Shown here piece by piece: positions 17,542-26,327 of a stretch of DNA of 64,000 nucleotides. The position numbers and the translations under genes were made by a program. Every line of letters begins with the position of its first letter. Position 1 is the first letter of the stretch. Origin of the DNA: Oceanospirillales bacterium (GTDB taxonomy: Bacteria > Pseudomonadota > Gammaproteobacteria > Pseudomonadales > Balneatricaceae); NCBI GenBank assembly GCA_018223185.1, contig JAAEYW010000001.1, positions 1-64,000 of the forward strand, given 5' to 3'. Below the pieces are notes generated by a model. The model was given only the letters and a program-made list of their open reading frames with translations. It was not told the DNA's origin and did not search any database.

Positions 17542-19149
17542 TTATGCCTGTCGAATAAGATCTGCGCCTTTTTCACCAATCAAGATGGACGGGGCATTGG
17601 TATTGCCGCTGATCAGGGATGGCATTATAGAGGCGTCAATGACCCGCAGCGCGTTGATCCCTTTGACTCTTAGCCGGGCATCTACCACGGCCATCGGATC
17701 GGAATCTGGTCCCATCTTGCAGGTGCCTACCGGGTGATACTCGGTATCGGCGCGTTCGCGGCAGTAGTCTTTCAATTGCTGTAGGTTATGACGGTCCAGT
17801 TGATGCAGCATCTTGCCTTTAACCGCATCGAAGGGCTTGGATTCCAGTATCTCCAACGCCAGCTGTAAACCCTTTACCAGCCGGTCGAGATCCTCTTCAT
17901 TATTAAAGAAGTTCGGATCGATCAGCGGTGGCTCCAGTGGGTCGGCCGATTTGCAGTGTACGCTGCCGATACTCTTCGGGCGCAGCAGGGTCGCATGCAG
18001 GCAATAGCCGTGGCCGAGATGCTGTTTGCGCGCGTGGTCATCGACGATGCCGGGTAGGAATTCAAATTCAATATCGGCACCGGGCTCATCGGGGTCCATC
18101 TGAACAAAGGCAACCGATTCAGCAAAGTTACTGGTGATAATCCCGTCGCGCTTTCTCGACCAGTCAGACATTCCCTTCAGAATATCCAAACCACCCTGTA
18201 CGGAGACGCCAAAAGTGCCTGATTTACGCTTGGAGCGGTAGACCGGTACGGCGGTGATATGGTCTTGGAGGTTTTCACCAACCCCCGGTAGTTCGTGTTG
18301 CAGCGGAATGCCCAGTCGTTTCAGATGGTGTTTGCTACCGATGCCACTCAGCTCGAGAATTTGCGGTGAACCATAGGCTCCCGCGCTCAAAATAACCTCT
18401 TTGCGTGCATGTATGTCAATGCTGCGTCCTTTATGCAGCACGCTGATACCGGTCGCGGTGTTGTCCTTCAAGATGATACGCTTGACATGAGCCTGTGTGA
18501 TCACTGTCAGATTGGCGCGATTCAGGTTGGGCGTGATGTAGGCCTTTGCTGTACTGCAGCGCTCACCGTTCTTTTGGGTGACCTGATTCAAGCGGCAGCC
18601 GACCTGCTGTTCACCATTAATATCCCTGTTATAGGGGATGCCGTTTAACTGGCAGGCTTCAAGAAATAGATCATTAAATGGACTTGGTTTTTTCAGCTCG
18701 GTAACGTTTAGCGGACCGCTGGTTCCGTGGTACGGGTCATGGGTAAAGGTTTCGTTATGCTCAGCCTTTTTGAAGTATGGGAGCACTTCATCAAAGCTCC
18801 AGCCCTCGTTACCCAGGGCCGCCCAGTTGTCGTAGTCCCATTGGTTGCCGCGGATATACATCATGGCGTTGATTGAGCTGGAGCCGCCGAGCGTCTTGCC
18901 TCGGGGCTGAAAGCTCTTGCGTCCGTCTTTAAAGCCTTCTTGTGGCACGGTGTCGTAATGCCAGCTATGGATTCCGTTAGGAACCATTGCCGCAACGCCG
19001 GCCGGTGCATGGATGAATACACTGTTATCGGTCTTGCCTGCCTCTATTAAACAGACGCTGATATTTGCATCTTCACTGAGACGGCTGGCGACGACGCCCC
19101 CCGCGCTCCCTCCGCCAATGACAATATAATCGAATTCTGTCGTAATCAC
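17542..19149 (-). CDS. GMC-family FAD-dependent alcohol dehydrogenase (choline dehydrogenase/AlkJ-like)
   Basis: A 535-residue glucose-methanol-choline oxidoreductase. The FAD dinucleotide motif GGGSAGG is near residue 12, GMC signature 1 (GKTLGGSSSINAMMYIRG) is present, and the C-terminal catalytic pair is His472 (YHPVGT) and Asn518 (SGNTNAPS). Such enzymes oxidise alcohols to aldehydes, passing electrons to a quinone or cytochrome. No signal peptide is seen, so it is cytoplasmic or membrane-peripheral. The start is a GTG, eight bases after GAGAAGG; an in-frame stop lies just upstream. It is transcribed alone from an operator-bearing promoter (site 3, 19221-19256). Confidence 0.92.
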   Translation of the reverse strand: MITTEFDYIVIGGGSAGGVVASRLSEDANISVCLIEAGKTDNSVFIHAPAGVAAMVPNGIHSWHYDTVPQEGFKDGRKSFQPRGKTLGGSSSINAMMYIRGNQWDYDNWAALGNEGWSFDEVLPYFKKAEHNETFTHDPYHGTSGPLNVTELKKPSPFNDLFLEACQLNGIPYNRDINGEQQVGCRLNQVTQKNGERCSTAKAYITPNLNRANLTVITQAHVKRIILKDNTATGISVLHKGRSIDIHARKEVILSAGAYGSPQILELSGIGSKHHLKRLGIPLQHELPGVGENLQDHITAVPVYRSKRKSGTFGVSVQGGLDILKGMSDWSRKRDGIITSNFAESVAFVQMDPDEPGADIEFEFLPGIVDDHARKQHLGHGYCLHATLLRPKSIGSVHCKSADPLEPPLIDPNFFNNEEDLDRLVKGLQLALEILESKPFDAVKGKMLHQLDRHNLQQLKDYCRERADTEYHPVGTCKMGPDSDPMAVVDARLRVKGINALRVIDASIMPSLISGNTNAPSILIGEKGADLIRQA

Positions 19150-19220
19150 CTTTTAAGCCTTCTCGTTATTATCTTTTAAGCCGTTTCTTTTCATCATGCG
19201 AGGAAATCGATTTGCAGGTC

Positions 19221-19256
19221 TTGGCAGTTTGCGACAGTTACTGGACATTAGAGATA
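19221..19256 (-). promoter_or_regulatory. AraC-type operator-like direct repeat, site 3
   Basis: Half-sites TTGGCA-GTTTG-CGAC at 19221 and TGGACA-TTAGA-GATA at 19242 have an exact 21-bp period. They lie 71 bases upstream of the GMC oxidoreductase start. A -10-like CATGAT begins about 22 bases further towards the gene. It is more degenerate than the other members of the set. Confidence 0.55.
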
Positions 19257-19359
19257 ACGCAGGCCAAACGAAGCGTTTGAATACTCAGGGCACCTGAACT
19301 GGCTAACGCTGAGTTATGACGTGAACCGGTCGAAGGCGAAGGGCAGAGGGTTGAATGCA

Positions 19360-19390
19360 ATAAGGCCCGGATGTACTTTCCGGGCCTTAT
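19360..19390 (-). terminator. Likely terminator of the long catabolic operon
   Basis: A strong stem ATAAGGCCCGG / CCGGGCCTTAT lies 30 bases past the stop of the dehydratase gene ending at 19420. The U-tract on the minus strand is short (TTATTG), so termination may be partial. Confidence 0.65.
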
Positions 19391-19419
19391 ACAGACGAAG
19401 TATACCGACAAAGAGGATG

Positions 19420-21147
19420 TCAGAGTTTACCGTGAATCGCCGGTTCCGGGTTGGGTTCGCGGCTTGATAGCAACTCAAAATCACAGCCCTCATGGGCCTG
19501 AGTCACATTGTCGCTGAACAGTAGTCCCCAGCCACGTTTGAAGCGCGGCGCAGGTTGCTGCCAGTTCTGGCGACGCTGCTCCAGTGTCGCCTCGTCGACG
19601 CACAGGGCGATACTGCGTTCCGGAATATTGAGCTCGATTTCATCCCCGTCCTCTACCAGCGCGAGCGGGCCGCCGATCCAGGATTCAGGGCTGACATGGA
19701 GCACACAGGTGCCGAAACTGGTGCCGCTCATACGTGCATCACTGATGCGGACCATGTCTTTAACGCCCAGCTCGATCATTTTCTTCGGAATCGGGATCAT
19801 GCCGTTCTCGGCCATGCCAGGGCCGCCCAGCGGGCCGACATTGCGCAATACCAGCACCGTGGACGGGTCGACGTTCAGTTCCGGAGAGTGGATGCGTGCG
19901 GCCAGATCATCGGGACCTTCAAATACCAGTGCGCGCCCCCGGTGTCGTTGCAGGGCAGGGTCTGCGGCGCTGGGTTTGATTACACAGCCATTGGGCGCCA
20001 GATTGCCTTTCAGTACCGCCAGTGCTTCGGTGGCCACTGGATTGTCCAGCGAACGAATGATGTCACTGTTCTCAACCTTCGCCCCACGGATATTTTCACC
20101 CAGTGTCTGTCCGTTGACAGTCAGGCAGTCCAGATCCAACAATTCTGCCATACCCGTGAGCATGGCCGGCAGGCCTCCGGCATCGGCGAATTCGGGCATG
20201 ATGTACTCACCAGAGGGTTGCACATTGGCCAGCACCGGCACCTGTTTACCGATGGCATCGAAATCTTCCAGCGTGAAGCTGGCACCGGCACGGCGTGCCA
20301 GCGCGATGAGGTGAATGGTGGCGTTGGTGGAGCCACCCAGAGCGACACAGGTTTTGGCCGCATTGGTAAACGTGTTGTCGCACAGGATGTCGCTGGGTTT
20401 GAGGTCGTCCCAGACCATCTGCACGATGCGGCGTCCGGCTGCGGCGGCGAGCTGGTGTCCCCGGGAATCCATGGCAGGCACGGAGGATGCGCCGGGTAAT
20501 GAAAAGCCCATAACTTCGGCGAGGGCGGTCATGGTCGAGGCGGTACCCATGACGTTACAGGTGCCGGGAGAGCTCCAGATTTTCTGCTCAACCGTTTGCC
20601 ACTCCTGTGCTGACATCTTGCCGGCAATCAGTTCCGGAGCCCAGCGAAAGGCACCCGTACCACTTCCGAAACGTTCGCCACGAAAGGTCGCGCCCATGGT
20701 AAATCCCGCCGGACAGTAGATGGTCGGCAGATTCATACTGATGGCGCCCAGTAGTAACCCCGGTGTGGTTTTGTCACAGCCACCGAGCAGGATTGCACCA
20801 TCAATCGGATGACAGCGCAGTAATTCCTCGGTTTCCATCGCCAGGAAGTTGCGATAAAGCATGGAGGAGGGTTTAACATAGCCTTCCCCCAGAGACATGG
20901 CTGGCAGCTCTACCGGGAAGCCCCCGGCCTGCCAGACGCCCCGTTTAACCGCTTCGGCACGCTCCTTCAAATGGGCGTGGCAGGGGTTCATGTCACTCCA
21001 GGTATTGATAATGCCGATGACTGGCTTGCCCTCAAACTCTTCGCGACTGTAGCCCGCCTGCAGTGCATGGCCGGTGTGCTCGGTGGAGAGAGGGGTGCCG
21101 CCGAACCAGCGTCGACTACGAAGTTGCTCAATCTTTTTCTTGGACAT
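19420..21147 (-). CDS. IlvD/Edd-family sugar-acid dehydratase (arabonate/xylonate dehydratase type)
   Basis: A 575-residue Fe-S dehydratase. Cluster-related cysteines lie in GGCDKTTPG and PGTCNVMGTAS, with substrate/Mg loops such as GGPGMAENGM and RMSGTSFGTCVLH. The length and the RWFGG..HTGH N-terminus match the sugar-acid branch (L-arabonate/D-xylonate dehydratases), not biosynthetic IlvD. It would convert an aldonate to a 2-keto-3-deoxyaldonate. AGGAG lies seven bases before the ATG. It follows the HpaI-type aldolase gene by 89 bases, an arrangement suited to dehydration then retro-aldol cleavage. It is the last gene of the run. Confidence 0.9.
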   Translation of the reverse strand: MSKKKIEQLRSRRWFGGTPLSTEHTGHALQAGYSREEFEGKPVIGIINTWSDMNPCHAHLKERAEAVKRGVWQAGGFPVELPAMSLGEGYVKPSSMLYRNFLAMETEELLRCHPIDGAILLGGCDKTTPGLLLGAISMNLPTIYCPAGFTMGATFRGERFGSGTGAFRWAPELIAGKMSAQEWQTVEQKIWSSPGTCNVMGTASTMTALAEVMGFSLPGASSVPAMDSRGHQLAAAAGRRIVQMVWDDLKPSDILCDNTFTNAAKTCVALGGSTNATIHLIALARRAGASFTLEDFDAIGKQVPVLANVQPSGEYIMPEFADAGGLPAMLTGMAELLDLDCLTVNGQTLGENIRGAKVENSDIIRSLDNPVATEALAVLKGNLAPNGCVIKPSAADPALQRHRGRALVFEGPDDLAARIHSPELNVDPSTVLVLRNVGPLGGPGMAENGMIPIPKKMIELGVKDMVRISDARMSGTSFGTCVLHVSPESWIGGPLALVEDGDEIELNIPERSIALCVDEATLEQRRQNWQQPAPRFKRGWGLLFSDNVTQAHEGCDFELLSSREPNPEPAIHGKL

Positions 21148-21185
21148 ATTTACTCTCCTTTTGAGCTAGTGCTGTCGAACGTATG

Positions 21186-21215
21186 GGCTCGCCTGATCTG
21201 GCGAGCCGGCGAGCC
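21186..21215 (-). other. Intercistronic hairpin with duplicated arm
   Basis: GGCTCGCC is followed by GGCGAGCC twice in tandem, between the aldolase and dehydratase genes. It forms an 8-bp GC stem with no T-run, so mRNA stabilisation or processing is more likely than termination. Confidence 0.4.
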
Positions 21216-21236
21216 AAAACCATCGCCTGAGGTGGC

Positions 21237-22028
21237 TTAGTAGCCGCCTCGAGCGGTGGGCGCATCTTCCTTACTGACGCCCTTTGCTGTGCTGAGCGCC
21301 TGCATGGCACCGGCACGAATGAAACTGATATCGGTGCCAATGGAGGCAAAGTCGAAGCCGTTTTCAATTGAGTGGGCCGCCATTTCGGCGTTGTAGCCGA
21401 ACATGCCGCTGGCCAGACTGTTCTTCTCACAGGCGTTGAGGATCTTGGCAATGGCTGCGGTGAAGGCAGGATCTGTAAAACTTCCCGGTGTCAGACCCAG
21501 CCCGTAGCACAGGTCCATCGGACCGACAAAGAGTCCATCAACGCCATCCACTGCCGCGATTTCATCCAGATTGCGCAGCCCCTCTTCGGTTTCGATCATC
21601 ACCAGGCAGGCGATCTGTTCGTTGGCGGTCGCCAGATAGCCAGGACCTTCCAGCATGGCATCCCGCATCGGGCCGCATGAACGGCTGCCCAACGGAGGAT
21701 AGCGGCAGGCGGCAACAGCGCGTCGGGCGTCTTCTGCTGAATTGACCATGGGCACGATGACGCCATGGGCACCGGCGTCCAGTGCCTTGCCGATCTGGTC
21801 TGGTTGATTGGCGGCGACCCGCACCAGCGGTGTTGTCGGTACGCCGGTGATGGCTGGCAGGAGTCGGGTGAGATCACTGTAATCCATCAGACCGTGCTGC
21901 AGATCAAAGCAGATCCAGTCCACCTCCATCCGACAAAAAACCTCTGCCATATGGATATCGGGCAGGTTAGACCAGATTCCCAGACTGGATTGTTTGGCGC
22001 GCCATTTTTGTAGTGCAAGGTTTAACAT
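21237..22028 (-). CDS. HpcH/HpaI-family class II aldolase
   Basis: A 263-residue TIM-barrel aldolase with family motifs GIWSNLPD, CFDLQHG (usual form D-x-E-H), MIETEEGLRNLDEI with the metal-binding Glu, and GLFVGPMDL. Members cleave 4-hydroxy-2-oxoacids to pyruvate (or oxaloacetate) and an aldehyde using a divalent metal. The usual glutamate before the catalytic histidine is Gln here (DLQHG), a conservative change that may affect specificity. Encoded between the aldehyde dehydrogenase and the sugar-acid dehydratase, it is the natural retro-aldol step, with its aldehyde product passed to the adjacent dehydrogenase (inference). Confidence 0.9.
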   Translation of the reverse strand: MLNLALQKWRAKQSSLGIWSNLPDIHMAEVFCRMEVDWICFDLQHGLMDYSDLTRLLPAITGVPTTPLVRVAANQPDQIGKALDAGAHGVIVPMVNSAEDARRAVAACRYPPLGSRSCGPMRDAMLEGPGYLATANEQIACLVMIETEEGLRNLDEIAAVDGVDGLFVGPMDLCYGLGLTPGSFTDPAFTAAIAKILNACEKNSLASGMFGYNAEMAAHSIENGFDFASIGTDISFIRAGAMQALSTAKGVSKEDAPTARGGY

Positions 22029-22047
22029 GGGATTTTTCTCGGTTTTG

Positions 22048-22086
22048 TTGTTATTACAAAATTGTTATCACAACGCTGTTATTACA
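22048..22086 (-). repeat. Three-copy 14-bp tandem repeat in the aldolase leader
   Basis: TTGTTATTACA (22048), TTGTTATCACA (22062) and CTGTTATTACA (22076) recur at exactly 14-bp intervals, ending 20 bases from the aldolase ATG. They could be slippage repeats, a protein-binding array or a leader element. Confidence 0.7.
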
Positions 22087-22093
22087 CAGTAGC

Positions 22094-22130
22094 TATCCCA
22101 AAAAGGGATATGCCCCATTTAAGGGGCATA
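22094..22130 (-). terminator. Paired hairpins, possible attenuator between the aldehyde dehydrogenase and aldolase genes
   Basis: TATGCCCC/GGGGCATA (22109-22130) is followed on the minus strand by TATCCC/GGGATA around five T residues (22094-22110). The first stem, followed by TCCCTTTTT, could partly terminate transcription just after the aldehyde dehydrogenase gene. Confidence 0.5.
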
Positions 22131-22136
22131 CGCTGC

Positions 22137-23579
22137 TCAGTCCAGCCAACCACCGGTGGCCTGCTTGAGGAACTCCCGTGTGACTTCACCGTGTGGTGAC
22201 AGAATAAGGTCAAGATTGCTGTCTGCGGCCATCTCTACGCACCCGCGGGGGTTTGAAAATTCGCGGAAACCTTCAATGCCGTGATGGCGTCCCATGCCGC
22301 TTTTGCCGACACCGCCAAATCCCATGCTTTCCTGTGCGCCCTGCAACACAGCGGCATTGACACAGAAACCGCCGGATGAGGTGTTCTGGCGCAGTTTGTC
22401 CACCAGTTGTTGCTGTTCGGAGTAGATATAGATTCCCAGCGGACGCTCACCTGACTGAATAGAGCCGATCACCTGATCAAAATTGGTGTAGGTGTAGATT
22501 GGCAGAATCGGACCGAAGATTTCGTTCTGACCCAGCAGAGAGTCCTGCTCAGGATTGAGCACCAGGGTCAGTGGCATCCGGGATGGCGCATTTTCATCGC
22601 CACGCTGAGCGGGGCTGCCCAGCTCAATTATCTGCGTGCCGCGCTGACGCGCATCATCCAGATAACGGTTAAGCCGGTCGAACTGACGGGTATTGATCAC
22701 CGCGCAGATCTGCGGTGCCAGGGTGTAATCCCCCACGCTCTCTTCAACATAGGCTCTGATCATCTGGACGAAACGGTCAAGGGTACTGGCCGGAACGTAA
22801 CAGTGATCGACGTTGATGCAGAGCTGGCCATTCTTGGTCATTTTGGCGCCAATCATGGTGCGTATATTAGCCGGAGTCAGCGCCTCTTCGGTGAACACCG
22901 TCGGGTTCTTGCCACCGAGTTCCAGTGTCACCGGCACCAGATTTTTTGCGGCGTTGCACATCACTTCACTGCCGATTGCGGTACTACCGGTGTAGAGCAG
23001 ATGGTCCCACTGCAGCGTACTGAAGTGTCGGGCCAGATCAATGCCACCATTGACTACTGCCACACGGTCAGCGTCGAATGTCGCGCCAATAATTTCTTCC
23101 AGTACCTCACCAACGGCAGGGGTCTGCTCAGATGGTTTGATAATCGCCCGGTTACCGGCGGCGAGCATTTCACAGAGGGGACCTACAGTAAGCTCGACCG
23201 GGAAATTCCAGGCGGGCATGTTGCCGATTACACCTTTGGGCTGGTATTCGATATAGGCTTTTGAGCCACCATAAATATGCGATTCCATCTCGCGATAATC
23301 GCGAGCGGTCCATTCTGGCAACATTTTTATGGCATATTGCGCACGCGCCGCGACACTGACGATATCGTGTGCGTAGGTAGTCAGTGTCGGATGGTAGCCG
23401 TAATCGCTGTTGAGTGCTTCGGCCAGACGCTTGGCATTACCCAGCACCATCCCGGGAATTGCCTGAAGCAGCTCCAGACGCTCTGCAATCGGAGTGTGTG
23501 GGGTTTTCAGGTAGGCCGCTTTCTGCTGCAGGAAGCGTTCTTCGAGTCGGGCAATGGCGTTGTGATCAGGGTTTGTCAT
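22137..23579 (-). CDS. NAD(P)-dependent aldehyde dehydrogenase, coniferyl-aldehyde-dehydrogenase type
   Basis: A 480-residue aldehyde dehydrogenase with catalytic Cys254 (KNGQLC), general base Glu220 (LELGGK) and the nucleotide loop LLYTGSTAIGS. It is the same subfamily as the enzyme at 13029-14459 but clearly divergent, so not a recent duplicate. GAGAGG precedes the ATG. It lies 15 bases after the dihydroxy-acid-dehydratase-like gene and upstream of the aldolase gene. It is suited to oxidising the alcohol-derived aldehyde from the GMC enzymes or the aldol-cleavage product. The exact aldehyde is unknown. Confidence 0.92.
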   Translation of the reverse strand: MTNPDHNAIARLEERFLQQKAAYLKTPHTPIAERLELLQAIPGMVLGNAKRLAEALNSDYGYHPTLTTYAHDIVSVAARAQYAIKMLPEWTARDYREMESHIYGGSKAYIEYQPKGVIGNMPAWNFPVELTVGPLCEMLAAGNRAIIKPSEQTPAVGEVLEEIIGATFDADRVAVVNGGIDLARHFSTLQWDHLLYTGSTAIGSEVMCNAAKNLVPVTLELGGKNPTVFTEEALTPANIRTMIGAKMTKNGQLCINVDHCYVPASTLDRFVQMIRAYVEESVGDYTLAPQICAVINTRQFDRLNRYLDDARQRGTQIIELGSPAQRGDENAPSRMPLTLVLNPEQDSLLGQNEIFGPILPIYTYTNFDQVIGSIQSGERPLGIYIYSEQQQLVDKLRQNTSSGGFCVNAAVLQGAQESMGFGGVGKSGMGRHHGIEGFREFSNPRGCVEMAADSNLDLILSPHGEVTREFLKQATGGWLD

Positions 23580-23594
23580 ATTAGCCTCTCAGTA

Positions 23595-25457
23595 TTAATC
23601 GAACTGTTCGTTTATCAATTCGCGGTTTCGTACACCGCCCTTGTCAGCGCTGGTGGCCAACATGCCAAAGGCTTTAAGGGACAGGGTGACGTTGCGTTTG
23701 CGCGGAGCGGAGGGTTTCCAGGCCCGATTGCCGAGTGCTTCCATTTGCGCCCGGCGTTCGTCCAGTCCGGCTTCAGAGATGACAATATTGATACTGCGTC
23801 CGGGGATATCGAGTCTGATCAGATCGCCATCCTCAATCAGGCCGATGGCACCGCCGTTGGCAGCCTCTGGCGATGTATGACCGATAGATAAGCCTGATGT
23901 GGCGCCTGAGAAACGGCCATCGGTCAGCAGGGCGCAGGAGGTGGCCAGGCCCTTAGCTTTCAGCAAGCTGGTGGGTAGCAGCATTTCCTGCATACCGGGG
24001 CCTCCCTTAGGGCCTTCGTAGCGGATAACGAGGCAGGTGCCGGGCTGTATTTCATCGGCATTCAGAGCCGCCAGGGCTTTATCCTGATCATCAAATACGC
24101 GGGCAATGCCTTCAAATTCGAGCATGTGCTCAGGGACACTGGCTGTCTTTACAATACAGCCATCTTCGGCCAGGTTGCCGAACAGGACGGCGAGACCGCC
24201 TTCCAGGCTGTAAGCATGCTCCAGCGAGCGGATGCAGCCGTTCGTGCGATCACGATCCAGGCTGTCCCAGCGGCATGCCTGGCTGAATGCTTCGGTAGTC
24301 CTGATGCCGGCAGGTCCGGCCCGGAAAAAGGTTTCGACCTCGGGGTTGTCGGTACGGCAGATATCCCATTGTTCCAGCGCTTCAGCAAGGCTGGCGCTGT
24401 GGACAGTGCTGGTGCTGGTGTTGAGCAATTTAGCCCGGTCCAGTTCTCCCAGTATGCTGAATACACCACCGGCACGATGGACATCTTCCATGTAGTACTG
24501 GTTGGTGGATGGAGAGACTTTGCACAGATGCGGCACTTCACGTGACAGACGGTCGATATCGGCCATGGTGAAGTCGATTCCGCCCTCTTGTGCTGCTGCC
24601 AGCAGGTGCAGAATGGTGTTAGTGGAACCGCCCATAGCGATGTCCATGGTCATTGCGTTGCGGAAAGCATCGCGGTTGGCAATGTTGCGCGGCAGTACGC
24701 TAGCGTCGTTTTGTTCATAATGACGCTTGGTGATTTCGACAATGCGGCGGCTTGCCTCCAGGAACAGTTCGCGGCGGTCCTCATGAGTCGCCAGCATGCT
24801 ACCGTTACCCGGCAGCGCAAGTCCAAGAGCTTCGTTCAGACAGTTCATCGAATTCGCGGTGAACATGCCCGAGCAGGAGCCGCAGGTAGGGCAAGCACTC
24901 TGTTCGAGTTTCAGCGCTTCATCGGCATTGATCGCGGTGTTAACGCCGGCTACGTAGGCGTCGACCGGATCAATACGCAGCACCTGTTCTGCCAGCTGTA
25001 CACGGCCTGCTTCCATCGGGCCGCCAGACACGAATATGGTCGGGATGTTAAGGCGCATAGCGGCCATCAGCATTCCCGGAGTGATCTTGTCGCAGTTGGA
25101 GATGCAGATCAGGGCATCGGCGCAGTGGCCGTTGACCATGTATTCGACGGAGTCGGCGATAATGTCGCGGCTTGGCAGCGAGTAGAGCATGCCGTCATGA
25201 CCCTGAGCAATACCGTCATCAATGGCGATGGTATTGAATTCCTTGGCAATACCGCCAGCGCGCTCAATTTCCCGAGCGACCAGCTGGCCGATATCTTTCA
25301 GGTGAACATGGCCGGGGACAAACTGGGTGAAGGAGTTAGCGACGGCGATGATTGGCTTGCCGAAGTCTTCATCGCATACGCCAGTAGCACGCCAGAGGGC
25401 TCGGGCACCGGCGGCCTGACGGCCTTCAGTGGTGATTTTAGAACGATAGTTTGACAT
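23595..25457 (-). CDS. Dihydroxy-acid dehydratase (IlvD family)
   Basis: A 620-residue Fe-S dehydratase of IlvD length, with [25 protein letters not shown] and [17 protein letters not shown]. This is the classic form acting on 2,3-dihydroxyisovalerate in branched-chain amino acid synthesis. However, it lies inside a catabolic operon (9 bases after the hydratase gene, 15 before the aldehyde dehydrogenase) and near a second IlvD/Edd enzyme. So it may instead, or also, dehydrate a catabolic 2,3-dihydroxy acid. No other ilv genes are nearby. Sequence alone does not separate these roles. Confidence 0.88.
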   Translation of the reverse strand: MSNYRSKITTEGRQAAGARALWRATGVCDEDFGKPIIAVANSFTQFVPGHVHLKDIGQLVAREIERAGGIAKEFNTIAIDDGIAQGHDGMLYSLPSRDIIADSVEYMVNGHCADALICISNCDKITPGMLMAAMRLNIPTIFVSGGPMEAGRVQLAEQVLRIDPVDAYVAGVNTAINADEALKLEQSACPTCGSCSGMFTANSMNCLNEALGLALPGNGSMLATHEDRRELFLEASRRIVEITKRHYEQNDASVLPRNIANRDAFRNAMTMDIAMGGSTNTILHLLAAAQEGGIDFTMADIDRLSREVPHLCKVSPSTNQYYMEDVHRAGGVFSILGELDRAKLLNTSTSTVHSASLAEALEQWDICRTDNPEVETFFRAGPAGIRTTEAFSQACRWDSLDRDRTNGCIRSLEHAYSLEGGLAVLFGNLAEDGCIVKTASVPEHMLEFEGIARVFDDQDKALAALNADEIQPGTCLVIRYEGPKGGPGMQEMLLPTSLLKAKGLATSCALLTDGRFSGATSGLSIGHTSPEAANGGAIGLIEDGDLIRLDIPGRSINIVISEAGLDERRAQMEALGNRAWKPSAPRKRNVTLSLKAFGMLATSADKGGVRNRELINEQFD

Positions 25458-25466
25458 AGTTATATC

Positions 25467-26258
25467 TCACTTAAAGGTTAGGTTGACGTCACCCAGGCCG
25501 TTGTCGAAACGTGCCGTCACGCTGTCACCTGCCTGAACCGGCAGAGCGCGGACGCAGGAGCCAGAGAAGATCACATCACCCGGTTCAAAGGCGACGCCGA
25601 ATTCAGATAACTTGTTAACCAGCCAGACCACTGCGGTGACCGGATTGCCGAGAACAGCCGAAGATTTTCCGGATTCGCGGGTCTCGCCATTAATCAGCAG
25701 TTCTGCACTGATGTTGCGGACGTCGATAGTGTCCAGACGAACCGGGTTGCCACCCAGTGCTACCTTGCCGATAGCGGCTAAATCGGGAATAGTGTCGCGG
25801 ACATTGATGCCCGGTGCGGGAGCAACCCGGAAATCCACAACTTCAATGGAGGGCAGAATAAAGTCAGTGGCCTGAATCACTTCTGCAGCATTGACATAGG
25901 GGCCTTGCAGACGCTTCTTCATCACGAAAGCGATCTCGATTTCAACCATGGGCATGGCAAAGTCTTCGCGGCTTAACTGGGCGTCTTCATTGACGAACAT
26001 GTCGTCCAGAATGGCGCTGTAGTCCGGTTCCGTGGCACCGATCATGTCCTGCATCGCTTTGGACGTCAGACCAATTTTGTAACCCTTGATCTTGCGCCCT
26101 TCGGCAATGAATTTTTGCACTACCTTTTCCTGAATACGGTAGGCATCTTCCATTTCAAGATCGGGGTGTGATTTGGTCAGCAGCGGCAACTGATCTTTGG
26201 TTTTGAAGCAGGTGAAAATCTGCCTGGCGATTGTTTCTCGGGTACTGTCATTCAGCAT
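25467..26258 (-). CDS. 2-keto-4-pentenoate / 2-oxohept-enedioate hydratase family (MhpD/HpaH type)
   Basis: A 263-residue FAH-superfamily hydratase with GYKIGLTSKAMQ, the metal-binding MVEIEIAFVM (two Glu residues), GNPVTAVVWLVNKL and the C-terminal GDVIFSGSCVRA. Family members add water to 2-oxo-4-enoates to give 4-hydroxy-2-oxoacids, the substrates of HpaI/MhpE aldolases. The presence of an HpaI-type aldolase in the same operon supports that sequence of steps. No ring-cleavage dioxygenase is in the window, so aromatic meta-cleavage is not demonstrated. AAGG lies seven bases before the ATG. Confidence 0.9.
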   Translation of the reverse strand: MLNDSTRETIARQIFTCFKTKDQLPLLTKSHPDLEMEDAYRIQEKVVQKFIAEGRKIKGYKIGLTSKAMQDMIGATEPDYSAILDDMFVNEDAQLSREDFAMPMVEIEIAFVMKKRLQGPYVNAAEVIQATDFILPSIEVVDFRVAPAPGINVRDTIPDLAAIGKVALGGNPVRLDTIDVRNISAELLINGETRESGKSSAVLGNPVTAVVWLVNKLSEFGVAFEPGDVIFSGSCVRALPVQAGDSVTARFDNGLGDVNLTFK

Positions 26259-26327
26259 GGGACTGCCTTTTTTTGTTGTTCTGAGGAGCCGGGTCAGGGC
26301 TCCTGAAACGGATACGGTTGAAATAAA

